64,000 nt of DNA from Physcia stellaris. Lineage: Eukaryota > Ascomycota > Lecanoromycetes > Caliciales > Physciaceae. The notes below the pieces were generated by a model, which did no database searches, was not told the origin of the DNA, and saw nothing but the letters and a program-made list of their open reading frames with translations. This document shows, piece after piece, positions 1 to 12,552 of the stretch. A program made the translations under genes and the position numbers. The stretch covers positions 372,001 through 436,000 of the forward strand of contig JABSSW010000031.1 of the NCBI GenBank assembly GCA_018902385.1, written 5' to 3'. Numbering within the stretch: position 1 is the stretch's first letter; each line of letters begins with the position of its first letter.

Positions 1-1143
1 CCTCATCCAACAAGCATCTTCGAAAGGGGCCAATGTATTGGGATTTCCTCAGCTCTTTGTGCCAGGCTATCCATGGTATGTAGCTCCTTATTTCTCGAAA
101 TAGGACCACAACCTTGACCTTTGTTGCTGACAGTGTTTTTAGGAGCATCTGGACCGAGGCAACCCTAGGGAATGCGTCCAACAAGATGAAATTTCTGAAC
201 AATTCACTGGCCCGAGAGTCTCCAGAGATGGACAAGATCCGGAAAGCCGTGAAAGATGCTGGGATAATGGTGGTTTTGGGATACAGCGAGCGTGATGGGC
301 ACAGTCTGTATCAAGCACAGGTAGGACCATCGTCGTTATGCATGTCCTTCGTGGGTCATACATTAACCATCACAGTCATTTATTGACGTCAATGGCGAGA
401 TTGTCAACCATCGCCGCAAAATCAAGCCAACTCATGTTGAGCGATCAATCTTTGGAGAAGGACACTCTGAGTCTTTGCAGAACGTCGTCAGCACTGACTT
501 CGGAAAGATTGGCGGTCTTATTTGGTACGATCTGTCCTTTTAGCTGGAGGCTTACTGTTGACGTGACCATTCTCACAGCTGGGAGCATATGAAGCCTCTA
601 CTTCGCTATTATGAGTATACTCAAGGCGTACAAGTGCATGTTGCAAGCTATCCATCCGCGTGGGAGACGGCAAAAGAGTCGCCTGTATACAGTATGACAG
701 CAGCAGCTTCTCAAGCAGCCTGTCAAATGATGGCCATGGAAGGTGGTACCTTCGTACTGTTGGCGACTCCGATCATCAGCGACGCAAACCGAGAGAAAGC
801 TGGCATGGCCAATGCCCCAGATGGGAAGGTCGTAAGTCAATAACCATGCCCCTGAATGCTCCCAATGTTTTACTTCGCGGTCCTTGTGCAAAAAGACGTG
901 AAACGAGTTCGCTAACAGCAAGACTAGCCTTTTGCAGGCTATTCCCAAATTTTCGGTCCCGACGGTAGCCCACTGGCCAAGCCTTTGGGGCCCAAGGAGG
1001 AGGGAATCTTGTATGCAGACATTGATCTGGCTGATATCGCGCCAGCGAAGCACTTCCTAGATATCTCGGGACATCACACTCGGCCGGATCTACTGAGTCT
1101 GAAGGTGAAATCCTCAGCAGTACAGCACGTACACCACGAGTAG
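1..1143 (+). CDS. Nitrilase (carbon-nitrogen hydrolase), 5' end outside window
   Basis: Hydrolyses nitriles to acids (nitrilase branch of the CN-hydrolase superfamily), probably cytosolic. I read five exons: 2-75, 143-320, 376-524, 579-828 and 928-1143, all with GT..AG introns and a consistent frame. They give 288 visible residues ending in TAG at 1141-1143. Family signatures are [11 protein letters not shown] near the start, the [12 protein letters not shown] segment carrying the catalytic Lys, and [14 protein letters not shown] carrying the nucleophile Cys. [14 protein letters not shown]-type sequence follows near the C-terminus. The Cys codon is split by the third intron (TG|C). The N-terminal part with the catalytic Glu lies before base 1. 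The last acceptor (CTAG at 924-927) was chosen over TTTTGCAG because only it keeps the frame. The family call is secure; the substrate is unknown. Confidence 0.9.
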
Positions 1144-1299
1144 GTGCTCTCAACCTGGAGGGCCCAGGGATTGGAAAACATGCCCTTGCTTTTTCCTCTC
1201 TCTAGTCACGAACAAAAAAGTGAAGCACTGTAGACCGCAAATAAGTCGTTGATGTTAACGTGCGCGTTAGCGACAAATATCAATTTCTTTCATATAAAT

Positions 1300-2270
1300 T
1301 GTTTCTCAGAGGAGACGATAAAGTCCCATGTTGTTGCTCCAACTGAAGATGAGAAGATGCAGAAGACAAAGATACAAGTAGTGATAGTGGTAGTGGGGTT
1401 GATTGACCATGACCCAGCTTTGCCTAGTGAACCAGGTATCCACGAGATCCATATCAGACAATTCGTTCTCCAAACAATTCGGTGCCTTGTAAATCATTCA
1501 GTGCGTCCGGTGTTCTGTCTCATCCATTGTCTCCTTAAAAATTTCAGTTTCCGCCAGATGGGTCATTGTCTGAAACTCTTGGACCTTAAAATTGTTTTCA
1601 GTTTCATCGATTATATCAACATCGACCATCATTTGCTCCAAAAGTCGTCTGTTGAACATTCAGAGTTGCAGATCTGTACCCAAGTCTCGCTCCAACTGCA
1701 ATGTACGTTGGACCTCATAAGTATGCCAGATCCCCGTTTTCCTGGTCTTGCTCTATTCCCCTCCTATGATTTTTGATAGCGTCGATTTGTTGGCTTGGAA
1801 CTCCGCATTGTCTATGAATCTTTGCCCTTGCCATTCGCCTCTTCGTATTCTGCTTGGCAATGCTCAAGAATTTCGGCTGTCAGCGATCCAGTGACTCGAA
1901 CGCTCTATTCTTTCTCTAACAAAGAGGTACGCGATCTGGCAACTCACTCAGTTTTTGCTAGGATGAAGCATGGTTTTTGGTGTTTCATGATCTTGCACAG
2001 CTTGTGTCCTTTCGGAATTGGGCAGTTCAAGATCGACGTCGTTGGGCAACAAATTTGCATCTTGACTTGCTTCAGTAATCTGTCATAATCAGGTAATCGC
2101 AAGGTTGTGCTGTTGTCCATCAGAGTACCAGATGATGAGCTATGCATTCCTGAACCAGCAGTTTTCGTTCGCGCATCAGCTCGAGTGGGATTCTTCAGTG
2201 CTTCCTCTTCAAGTACAAGCAATTGGACATCCGAGTCAGAACCTATCTGGACCGAAGCTTTCTCCAATTA
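1300..2270 (-). pseudogene. Decayed coding relic, Gln/Glu-rich, unknown family
   Basis: No intact gene. Reading the minus strand from about 2267 downward gives protein-like stretches that keep changing frame. A segment with LPDYDRLLKQVKMQ is followed in another frame by LPNDVDLELPNSERTQAVQD. Further down come YEVQRTLQLERDLGTDLQL and VDVDIIDETENNFKVQEFQ, then stops. The composition (Gln, Glu, Asp, Leu) suggests a former helical or coiled-coil protein. No ATG-initiated frame of useful length survives and no family is recognised. It could also be chance; the call rests only on several adjacent natural-looking stretches in one strand direction. Confidence 0.3.
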
Positions 2271-2567
2271 GACGCCACAGCAACTTTAAGGATCTTGAAC
2301 CATTCGATGTCCCTTCAATTGCCTCAGTATTGAAGCATTTCTCTACGCAGAAGGGGCCGCTAGGGTTTGTTCAGATATCATCCTCGCACGTACGAATACT
2401 GCTCGGCTGTATAACCCTCGACTTTGATTTAAAGTTTCTGGATAGTTGAGTGAAATTTGGTCGGCGATACTTCTGAACTGCTTTGTAGGTCTACAACTCT
2501 TGTTTTTGTTACCATTTGAACACGTGGGGGTGACAAATTTAGTATGATGCTAATTCCCAGCTCTTCT

Positions 2568-4408
2568 TTATCCAATATCTCTTACTCCGACATACCATAC
2601 CGAGGACGCGACTAATGTAGCTACCATGAAGCAGATGGTAGTATCTCTATTGTGCGGAAGGCCTCCTGTTCGCTCCAGGATCCCAAACCAACACGCACTT
2701 GTAGCCAGCAGTATTTCAGCCACAATCTTGACCGAAGATGGCAAGTCGTAATAAGCATATACGACTGACACGCAGCCGCACAGGATCGTTAGTACAATGC
2801 AGCAGCTCGTTTGGATCCAGGGATAAATGCTGCGGACATTGACCTTGGTTGCTGGTTCGCCTTGAAGCACTACCGAATCGCCCGAATACTGGTACTTCAG
2901 CACATCAGTGGCAAGATGATAGTCCATAATGATGCCAGTAGCCGGACGTCGAAATGCGCATTCAGCAACAAGAATGGCGGAGGACTCATCGATGTCATTG
3001 CTGTGATCCCCTAATATGGTGGCAATTAGACCCAGAACACTATTGGCGTACGTGGGAGAGTTCAGGATGCCCTCGACGGAAACTTCCAGGTTTCGACAAC
3101 CGACCACCAGATAGTCGTACAAAGATTGTTTCCAGACCCCAACCATGCGACCGCCGAGCCTTTGGCGAATGCTCATCAACGCCCTAATAGAAAGTAATAA
3201 CCATACGAGCGTGGAGAGCCCAAGCATACCGTGTCCGACTACCCCGAAGGAGGGATTCGGTCGACTCGAAGCGCTCCGTAAAGCCAACCTGCGCCGATGA
3301 TCGTCAACTCCACGCAGGCAACAGTTGTAGTTCCGACAACATGCCACCATGTAATTCCAGAACACTCTATTTCCCCAGCAAGCGCAGGACTTCCCGGCCC
3401 AGTTTCATAGTGGAATCGACTCTTGTCGATGGAAACAAGCGATAGGACAAGATCGTCTCCACTGATCGTTGCGGTTCCAAGAGCTTGCAGCGCGGTCCTA
3501 ATAGTAAGTAGCCAAACCGCGAGACCTCGTCCAGACGCAGCGCCCATGAGACCAATGGCGCTAGCAACAGTGATATGGACTAAAACATACATCCTCGTCA
3601 TAGACTTCATGACAGAGCTTCGATTTGCCCCATACTGCCCAGTGATCATGGACAATGATTGAAATGGCGAGTCTTCTGAATGGACTTTGGTGAAGACGTT
3701 TGCAAATGAGGCTTGAGTGCCGCTGTTCTCCACTTCCTTGTATATCTCCGTCATGAAAGCGCAACGCGTAGCTTGGAAGTCGCATCGGCTGACTAGGCTT
3801 TGAACGACTTCAGAGATCGGTCTTTTGGGGCACTGCTCCAGCAATGCCAAGCCATACTCAATGTCCGTATCGGCGAGCGGAAAGACGCTGTCTCCTGTCT
3901 GCTTTGTTCTCGATGGACAGAGGCTCTCGTGGTTTGGGCTTTTGATCCAATGCGCAACACTCTCAACGGTTGAGTCACTCCTCAGCTGTCTTCCCACAAC
4001 AAGGACCTCCCAAGAATTGAAGGCGAAGGTCTCGATCTGCATAGAGACCTGGGTTGCGAGTTTTTGCAGCTCTTTCGGTGAGCGCCAGGAGATGACAACT
4101 ACATCCGTCCGTAGTTTACCATTTGACCAACCAGACTGCAGGAACCAGTTTCCTCGTGACAAAGCGCCCGATATCAGCGCCGACCGTTGGACGACGCGCA
4201 AATTGCTGAAGATGGAGGATGGAGCCGTCGTTACAACGCCTCGAGCACTTGAGCGAATGGCGATTATGATAGCACCCCAGAATGCGACGATTTGTGAAGA
4301 CCATGCCGCGGTGGCTGCAACCGCAATCCCTTGCGCTGCCGCTGATCGGATTAGTATCTGTATGACAACTCCAATCTTTAGAATCTTGTGGCGAAAAGCA
4401 ACAGACAT
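2568..4408 (-). CDS. Multi-pass membrane protein, unknown function
   Basis: Two exons: 4408-3243 and 3183-2568. The intron 3242-3184 has a GTAGTC donor and TATTAG acceptor and removes an in-frame TAG. Together they encode 593 residues. Hydrophobic stretches lie near residues 10-55, about 272-310, about 350-380, and three more in the last 130 residues, so it is a polytopic membrane protein. The middle (about 90-260) is soluble and holds several Cys and Trp. I recognise no family; it resembles the many lineage-specific fungal membrane proteins with N- and C-terminal TM groups around a cytosolic middle. ATG at 4408 is the first in frame. A further 5' exon cannot be excluded, because an open frame continues in another register up to about 4680. 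Confidence 0.65.
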
Positions 4409-7010
4409 TCTTTACGAGGTATACTGATTTCTGTAGGCTTCGGTGAGCCTTCGAACAGTACTCGATACGTTGTCTTTACGGATCCATCGCTTGAGCGAAG
4501 ACGTGCAAGGCTTAATAAGTACGAAACCAGCGGGCAAGGAGAGGCTGACCTGCAGGGCATCCGAGCCAGACGCATCGAAAACAGCCTGCCAAGGTTCGCT
4601 AAAGCAGCCACCTGCACCTCAGCCACTGAACATGGGCGCATCACACCTTCAGCCAGATTGCCATCGTACCAGTTGCGGAGCAAGAATGCCTCCTCGAATC
4701 ACCTTACTCGTGCTTACCAAGATGCAACAGGACACCATAACACCCAGCACTGATCCATACGGCCTCTGTGAGAAAGCCTTTCAAATGCTAATGTCTTACT
4801 TTCTTTTAGCCTCCTAATCATTGATTCCAAGGTCGGCTAGACATGTCTCAGTGTGATTTATATCCATGATCAATTAGCAGGTGATATCCGAACCTAGCAT
4901 ATTCCTGATAATCCGGATATGCTGCTGATGGTCGGAGCATGATACCAGGTTCAATCTCGAAAACACAGTCTGTGAGCGATATTAATGATGCAGTACCATC
5001 GCCTAACCAGTCTTGATCCTGATCTGCCCATAGATGTCCGTCCGCTTGTCCTCCTGCTCTCCTGACACATTATGCTCAGTGAGTGATTTGGAAACACTGA
5101 ACCTGGGACGTCCAAGAACTGATTGAGATCACAAGAAGCCAATCTCGGTCTATCTTGCGATAAAGTCCTGTCGTGGCCCCGAGTGCATGGCAGTTGCTAT
5201 ATAGAAGCGTTCATTGCTTCCTGTAGACTATCCTGGCATCCAACTCAACGGTTCTCTCGCAGTGGCGATCAGGCTAGGATAGCAGTAAGCGGTAAGTGGT
5301 GCCAAAGTTCGACAAAGCGCAAGATCCACGGCCCTCAGGATCTCTCCCGATATCCCATGCCCTGGCAAGCAAATGGCAGTCTCTTTTTACGGACGCTTTC
5401 CGGGCTAGCTTGGGGTAGACATCTAGCGCGCGCGCTGGGTTAACTGCACAACCTCCCTATTATTTGAGACATATGCTGCAGGCCGGATTTACCGGATACA
5501 AAGGTCTTGGCAAGTGCAAATAGCGATCTCAAGTCCGGATAGGCGCTCCCTTCAATTATAATCTCTCACGCTACTACATACTACTGCCATCAATACGCTT
5601 ATAGACAGGAAACGTGTGGACAGAGAGATTGTCACGAAGCGGACTGCTGTCTGTGCGTACTACACTCGAGTCCCAGGGAGCCAAGGCCAGAAGTGGCGCC
5701 CGAAGCCCGCCCCCATGAGACCCTTGCAGTTGCCCTTACAGCATCAACCGGGGGCTTCAGACACTACTTCTAAGACTTGATCGGAACGACCTCAGACGAG
5801 GGCCACGAATGATCTGAGTCTTTCTCTCCCTCGTCTGCGTCACATCGAGAGTGAAGACACCAACAAAACCCGGAAACTTTATGAGACATTCACGGGTCTG
5901 CCATAGGCCCATAGCCCCTAAGCCCATTGTGCTGCCCGGGCACTAAGGAGACTATTTTAGGCAGTGACATCGCCTTCGGAGATTTTGTGTGGGGGTCGAA
6001 GCGGGACGGCACCGCCCATCGTTGGTATCTGAATCTAGTAGTCAGCTTGCGACATTGACCACACTGCTCACCATGCTACGTCTGACTTCTGAGACAGCTG
6101 AGACCCGTGCGCAATGTCTTTGTGGGGTGATTACAGATCGTAATGCTGTCGACCACGATGCAATACCCAAAACTTGGGGTGATAGAACTCACCTTTAGGC
6201 GAGTTCGCGATGGCTTCCGGTCTAAGTACGTCCTTCGCATTTGGCCCGTCTGATAGTATCGTATCAGCCGTGAATTAATAAGGCCGACCAAGAGGTCAAA
6301 TATCTCCTGTGATCCTTGAGGATCTGCTACTCTTTCTCCCGCATGAGATACACCTGAAAGGTTTTTCGCTCTGTTGGATGCCTGACTATGCACAATATAG
6401 TCTCTAGGAGATGGAATCTGTCTCAGACGGCTCGCTGTCGTTGTCAGTCTACAATTACCAACAAAAGCAAAAGTGCCTGCTAGTAGCAACCCGTCTTCCC
6501 AGCCTCAGAGGGTCTCGGAAGAGTCCATACGGTGAGAGAATGTTTGTTCTGGAATGTGCCATCTGAGGCACACTCCATTCATGGCTGATTCCTGACTTCA
6601 ACGACCTATCATGATGAGCTGCAAAGCGGTTCAGAACCTTTCAGATCGAACGTTTACGTTGTACTCCCGTTTCTCGAGCGAGACATAGTCTTCCATTTTC
6701 CTCAGTGAGGCTTTTCCTCTGTTGTTTCAGTGACCACACCTGTTTCTTCAGCGCCCACGACGAAACGCCGTCAAGATCTACGAACTTCACCACCTCTTCG
6801 ATTGGCGTCAATCCTCAGCCATAGTGTCGTAACGCAGATCACCAAGAATAGTTTTCGCGAAGCCAACCTATCCGGTCAAGAGTCTCATTCTGAATGGAGT
6901 CTCGAGCGGCTCGGAGTGGTTATCAAAGGAATGAGTTTGAGGTTGATTCTCTTTCATCTGGTGACATATCAATGAAGATGGCAGTAAAAATAGAATCCTG
7001 TTGGCTCTCT
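4409..7010. other. Gene-poor interval
   Basis: 2.6 kb with no frame I can support on either strand. Open frames here are under 140 codons, mostly lack ATG and show no family motif. The DNA is of normal composition, not AT-rich, and I see no terminal repeats. Confidence 0.6.
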
Positions 7011-7014
7011 CGAA

Positions 7015-7022
7015 TATATAAG
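7015..7022 (+). promoter_or_regulatory. TATA box of the GH45 gene
   Basis: TATATAAG about 145 bp before the GH45 start codon, followed by a pyrimidine-rich stretch (7040-7120) of the kind that precedes strongly expressed fungal genes. This is inference from position and sequence. Confidence 0.5.
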
Positions 7023-7165
7023 GATGGCATCGCAATACTCTCTTATCAGTCATCATCGCCACCATCTTTCTCGAGTCTTCCACCTGTTTATCCTGACGAT
7101 TTTACCACTATCTTGTTCTCAATTATACTTCCTAAGGAATCAGTACTCAACCAGCCTTCAACAAC

Positions 7166-8236
7166 ATGCCTTTCTCCACCGCAAAACTTGCAATCATCGT
7201 TTCGGCATTTGCCACCCTTGGTGCATCGCAGTCCGGTTCCGGCAAAACTACACGCTACTGGGTAAGCAAACTCCCCTTTCTATCCTTCTACCCTATCCAC
7301 AAGCACAATCCCAATCACCTATTACTCCCTCCGTCTCCCCTCCCCTCTGACCATCCACCTTACTAACGCCCCCCATCCACAGGACTGCTGCAAACCCTCC
7401 TGCGCCTGGGAAGGAAAAGGCCAAGCAGCAGGCGTCGTCGGCGTCTGTGACATCAACGACAACCCACTCGCAGATCCCAACGCGCAATCCGGGTGCCAAG
7501 GCGGCAACGCCTTCGCCTGCTCCTCGCAGTCCCCCTGGGCCGTCAACGAGAACCTCGCCTATGGATTCGCCTCAGTGTCGAGCTCCTCGCCGGCATGCTG
7601 CTCGTGCTTTGAGTTGACGTTCAAGGATACGGCGCTCGCGGGGAAGAAGATGGTGGTGCAGGCGACGAATACGGGGGATGATGTTGCTGAGGCGCAGTTT
7701 GATATCGCGGTATGTGTCTCCTCCCCAATGTCCCGCACTCGCATCCCCGAGCACTTTCTCTCTCTCCTTCTCTCGCCCTCTCTCTCTCTCTGTCTCTCCT
7801 CATCAGTTTGGATGGGCAGCAGAAAATTTTGAGAGGGGACCGGGATTAGTACCCAACAACACAGATACTAATATCACGGTACACCCCAGATGCCAGGCGG
7901 CGGCTTCGGCCTCTTCGACGCTTGCACGCGGGAATGGAACGCTACCCCTGACCTCTGGGGCCAAACCTACGGCGGCATCGCGACGAACACTTGCGCTTCC
8001 TTCCCGCAGAAACTGCAGGCTGGATGCGGCTTTCGCTGGGATTGGTTCATGGGCGCTGATAACCCTACGTAAGTCCCTCCTCCCCCCTTGGCCTTCAGTT
8101 TGCGTGGGGTTGGAGGTGGAGATATTGGGGCTGACATGAGGCTTTCAGGGTGGATTACAAGGTCGTTGCTTGCCCGGCGGAGATTGTGCAGAAGTCTGGA
8201 TGCGGCGTTACGGGGGGAGCGAAGTTCCGGTATTGA
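7166..8236 (+). CDS. GH45 endo-beta-1,4-glucanase, secreted, no CBM
   Basis: Cleaves internal beta-1,4 bonds of cellulose outside the cell. Four exons: 7166-7261, 7383-7709, 7890-8068 and 8149-8236, encoding 229 residues. A signal peptide (about residues 1-20) is followed directly by TRYWDCCKPSCAW. This is the GH45 N-terminal signature with the catalytic Asp; its codon opens exon 2. The second acidic residue is in GGGFGLFDAC. Other family markers are SPWAVNENLAYGFA, CCSCFELTF and GCGFRWDWFMGADNPT. There is no linker or carbohydrate-binding module, so it is a catalytic-domain-only form of usual length. The third intron (7710-7889) is long and carries a TC-rich tract. An enzyme of this kind fits plant or litter degradation. 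Call is secure. Confidence 0.95.
7758..7800 (+). repeat. TC-rich microsatellite in GH45 intron
   Basis: Imperfect (TC)n tract made of CTCTC and TCTCTG units, wholly inside intron 2 (the second of three introns) of the GH45 gene. It may vary in length between strains. Confidence 0.7.
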
Positions 8237-9096
8237 GCCTTGTTCAGGTCGATGAAGAACGGGAGATGGGAGAGGATGACGGGTTGTTAGGTACTCGATA
8301 GATGGGCAGGAAGATAAGAATGGCACTTTGGGAGGCGTTTTTGACTTACTGACCGCAGCCTGAAGATTGTAAGATTACAAGCATCTCGTATGTTTAGCTA
8401 GTCGGGGAGTTTGAATTGGTGTTTTGGTCTCGATGCAGGTGCTTGAGATGTTGGAAGAATGCCTTGACGTATATATTAAGGTACATGTAATCATGCACGA
8501 ATTGAAGTCTATCACGTGATTTTCGGAATAAGGATCAGGCCATTTATTCCTCTAATAAGGGCATGGCCAACTATACTTGTCGACCTGCCCGTGGTGTTGC
8601 AAACCTCATCTCTCGTCTTCCATGGGTCTCGCAGACAGCCAATTGCGTGGTGAAGCTCGCCGCTTCCTTGACGCTGATCTCTTGGCAAAAAGCTGGATCT
8701 TGATACGTCACCGTCTTCTCCGCTCACCTCAACTTCCTTGCTTAGCTACTTGCCAAGCTATGCAACAGCTGAAAATGGCAGGTAAACAACCTTCAAGTGC
8801 TGCCCATTGTGCTCTGCCTGCAGTACCCCACGGTCACGTTGAAGCCCATTATCTGGTTATGCTATCATCTCCGCTTTTCACCCTATCAGACCTATGTCGG
8901 CGAAGGATTGACAAGGTACAAAGGGCGACCCCACATACTCAAGGAATAATCACCCTTCATCCCCTTCACCCTGGCGTGATAGGAACCATAATGGTACAAT
9001 TGGAGGTAGACAAGACCAATCTGGGTCTTCATCTTCGGTATAATCCTTCTTCTGTTGCACTGCTCTCTTTTATTGGTCCCCAGTACGCAGCCCAGG
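8237..9096. other. Intergenic, GH45 to M28 peptidase
   Basis: 860 bp holding the GH45 3' region and the upstream region of the M28 gene. An open plus-strand frame (8577-9158) starts at ATG only by chance; it has no domain and runs into the M28 start in another frame. No clear TATA box. Confidence 0.5.
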
Positions 9097-11779
9097 ATGC
9101 ACCGATACATCCTCTCCTCTCTGTTCTTGGCCGCTTGGGTAAGTGGTTGTATTCGTGACCATGTCTTGCACCGCCCAAGATCGGTTGCAAAACGCCAAAC
9201 TACACCACGAGTACCACTGACCCCAGATGAATCTGTCCTCGTCAATTCAATCGACAACAGTACCCTCCGTGACTGGAATTACTACTACACCCACGGCGCC
9301 CACTTGGCCGGCACGAACCAAAGTATGGCCCAGTGGACAGCCGATCGGTGGTCGGAGAACGGTTTCCAGGCGAGGTTAGATGAATATGTACCGTATCTGA
9401 ACTATCCAGTCAGCCACTCGCTGTCTTTGACCTACCCGAACGGCAGCATCTTTACAGCCGGCTTGGAAGAGGCGGTCTTGATCGAAGACGAGACAACCAG
9501 CTACCCTAATAGGATTCCCACTTTCAACGGTTACTCTTTCACGGGAAATGCGACTGCCGAGTATGTCTATGTCGGACGCGGCCAGGTCGTCGACTTCGAA
9601 GCTCTACTTGCTTTAGGAGTACCCTTAAAGGGTAAAATCGCGCTCGCCAAGTACGGCGGTCCATTTCGTGGACTCAAAGTCAAGAATGCAGCTCTGTACG
9701 GCATGATAGGATGCGTTCTCTTCACAGACCCGGGCGACGACGGGAACGTCACCGTAGAGAATGGCTACGCCCCCTATCCGGAAGGACCGGCACGCAATCC
9801 AACAAGCGTCCAGCGAGGCTCAGTGCAATTTCTTTCGACGTACCCAGGTGACCCGACGACTCCAGGTTATCCCTCCAAAAGAGATAGTCCGAGAGCGGAC
9901 AAATCATCCGTGGTTCCTAGTATTCCTTCCCTTCCAATTTCCTATGCTGAGGCCATTCCCTTGCTCCGCGCTTTAGATGGCTTCGGAACCCCAGGAAGTC
10001 AAGTCAATCGCACCGAATGGGTTGGCAAATTAAATGTAACCTACTCAACAGGTCCCGCTCCAGGGGCAGTGCTTTCAATGTCAAATATCATGAGAGACGA
10101 ATTCACTCCAATATGGGATGCGGTAGGTATCATCAATGGAACGAACCAGGATGAGGTTCTCGTTATTGGCAATCATCGAGATGCTTGGATTGTAGGTGGA
10201 GCAGCGGATCCGAACTCTGGTACTGCGATTATAGTGGAGTTGAGCAAAGCCTTCGGAAAGCTGCTTGCTACAGGTTGGAAGCCTAGGAGGACCATCATTG
10301 TAAGAACCGCCATGGAGCATCTTCCGAGCCTGTCGGATACAGAGCGATTGCTAATTAGATTGATAGCTGTGCTCCTGGGATGGTGAAGAGTACGGTCTCG
10401 TTGGAAGTACGGAGTGGGTAGAAGAATATGTAAATTGGCTCACCGAGTCCGCTGTAGCATACCTCAATATCGATATCGGCATCTCTGGAACATCGCCTGA
10501 CCTCTCTGCTACCCCTGAACTCTCAACCATAGCAACAGCAACCATGAAGAAAATCATGTGGCCCACAATGCCGAACGAGACGCTGTACGACGCTTGGAAC
10601 GCAGAGAGCGAGGGCGAGATCGGCGTCTTGGGAGCCGGAAGCGATTACACCAGCTTTCTGCACAAGGGTATAAGTAGCTTGGATGTGGGCACCGACCCGG
10701 GCGTTGACGATCCAGTCTATCATTATCACAGGTATGTTTCCCCGTCTCTAGTAAAGGTACTGTGCAACCTACTCGACTTGACATTTGCCCGACTTTGGCT
10801 GTGTTTCAACCATGAATGATCACTCACGTCGAAACCGTGTTTCGTTCTGAGGGACTTTAACGTACACATTCCAACTGTATAAGCAATTGTAGTATATCCA
10901 CCCGACTACACCGACCTTCCTTACTTCAACCCTGACAAAATACTGTCAGATACTCCCTGAGCCACGACTGACATGGCAGCAGCAACTACGACTCCTACCA
11001 TTGGATGAGCAACTACGGCGACCCAGGCTACCACTACCACACAGCAATGGGCCAATACCTTACTCTGCTTGCCTACCATCTCGCCACGGACGAAATCCTA
11101 CCCTACGACTTCCCAGTCTACACAGCCGCCCTGCGCTCATACTACGGTGACCTTCTCAAAACAATCAACAGCACCGGACAAGCTCTCGATACATCGGAAC
11201 TAGCTACCGCAATCACGCAGTTCGAGAGCAGCGCCAATGAAGCGATGGCCCTTAGGGAACTAGCAGTCTCTACTGGTGATGCGGCGCTGATGAGAGTGGT
11301 GAATCATAGTAGGTCCTCTCTCAATCTTTTGCCCATTTCTTCCTTACTTCATCCACCCATCGGACTTAATGAACACAGTCAAGGGAGAAAAAGCAATAAG
11401 TAGCAAGATTCACTGCCCCAGCTCAAACCAACTGACCCCTTCCTCTCCTCTCCTTTCCCATCCATACAACACAACCCCTCAACAGCACCCACCAAACAAC
11501 CAAACAGGAAAGCTAACCCCCAGCCCAGAATCTCGCGATTTCCAACGAGGCTTCACATCCGTCGGCGGGCTCCCGGAGCGAGAGTTCTACAAACACGTCG
11601 TCAACGCGCCGGGGATCGATACCGGGTACGCACCCACCACCTTCCCCGGCATCACTGAGGCAGTTGTGGCGGGGAATCTTGAGAGAGCGAGGGAATGGGT
11701 TGGGAGGACGAGTGAGGGGATTAGGAGGGCGGCTGGGATATTAGGGACCGGGGAAGGTGAAGGGACGAGAGGGGGGTGA
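9097..11779 (+). CDS. Secreted M28 metallopeptidase, glutamate carboxypeptidase II / transferrin-receptor type
   Basis: Zinc exopeptidase acting outside the cell on peptides. Exons 9097-10299, 10367-10731, 10983-11308 and 11508-11779 join in frame to 721 residues, the normal length for this subfamily. Order: signal peptide (1-18), a Lys-Arg processing site near residue 30 (SVAKRQ), a protease-associated domain insert (about 150-290), then the M28 core. All expected metal and catalytic positions are visible: VIGNHRDAW (His), AADPNSGTA (bridging Asp), WDGEEYGL (catalytic Glu pair), LNIDIGISG (Asp) and PVYHYHSNYDSYHW (His, after intron 2). The C-terminus has the helical dimerisation-like domain (EREFYKHVVNAPG). 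Many N-glycosylation sequons. ATG 9097 is the first ATG of the frame. The second intron (251 bp) is long; an additional tiny exon there is possible but not needed. Confidence 0.93.
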
Positions 11780-12402
11780 GGTAAGGGACGGTTGGATATT
11801 TTGGAATGGAAAGTGGGGGGGTTTGGGTCTAGTTAGGGAGGATGCGGTTAACGCGAAGGGATATTCTGGGAGGCATTCGATGTATATCCCTCATCTGTTG
11901 TTTATGGGAGCAGGGAAGGCGTCGATACATGAGACAGCAGCAAGAGCCAGAACATCTGTGATATAAAGTATCAATTTTCCAATATGAATAGCGGTAAAGG
12001 AACCTAGAGTAGATCCTGACTGGAAGAAACACATGGGTTGGGCGCGAGAGATCCGATATACACTTACAATCTTAGTTATCTACCCAAAGACCGCCACGGG
12101 GAGAAATCACATGTGGTTCTTTCTCTTTACTTACCATCCCTACTGAATCCCCAAGTCCGAGGCAAACTCCAAAATCCATCCTGCAACTAGCCAAGGACGC
12201 CATCGAAGAACGCGCCCTGACAAAAGATGGATGATTCGACGATTCAAGTTCATCGGGATCAAGATAAGGACTTGAAGATAAGCGAGCACAGACACATCAA
12301 GAGCAAGAAGGCATGGAAAGGGGATGCGGCTTCACAAAGCGCTACGTGAGATCCCTAGTTTGAAGGGTGAAGCCAACAATAAGGACCACAGCTTTTTTAT
12401 TG
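11780..12402. other. Intergenic before the LTR element
   Basis: About 620 bp of normal composition with no supported frame. It ends at the 5-bp target duplication of the retroelement. Confidence 0.5.
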
Positions 12403-12407
12403 TTTAT
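12403..12407. repeat. Target-site duplication, left copy
   Basis: TTTAT directly before the 5' LTR, matching 14718-14722 directly after the 3' LTR. Five bases is the usual duplication for Copia and Gypsy integrases. Confidence 0.85.
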
Positions 12408-12552
12408 TGTAGAACTAGGTGGCCAATTAGAGGCCGCCAAGAGCTTAGTCATTAGTGCACGTTGCAATGACATTAAAGACTAGAAATCATGTAAATTAGC
12501 ACTTCATAAAACATCATGCAATCAATGATTTACGATTTCATGCAATTTTACA
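12408..12552 (+). repeat. 5' LTR (145 bp)
   Basis: TG...CA ends. Aligned without gaps to 14573-14717; 18 of 145 positions differ and all 18 are transitions. It keeps several GG/CC pairs (for example 12419-12424) that the other LTR has lost. It is preceded by TTTAT. Confidence 0.9.

Noticed and set aside
598-1053. 151-codon minus-strand frame opposite the nitrilase
   Set aside because: Shadow of the nitrilase exons; no motif, and the plus strand is clearly coding.
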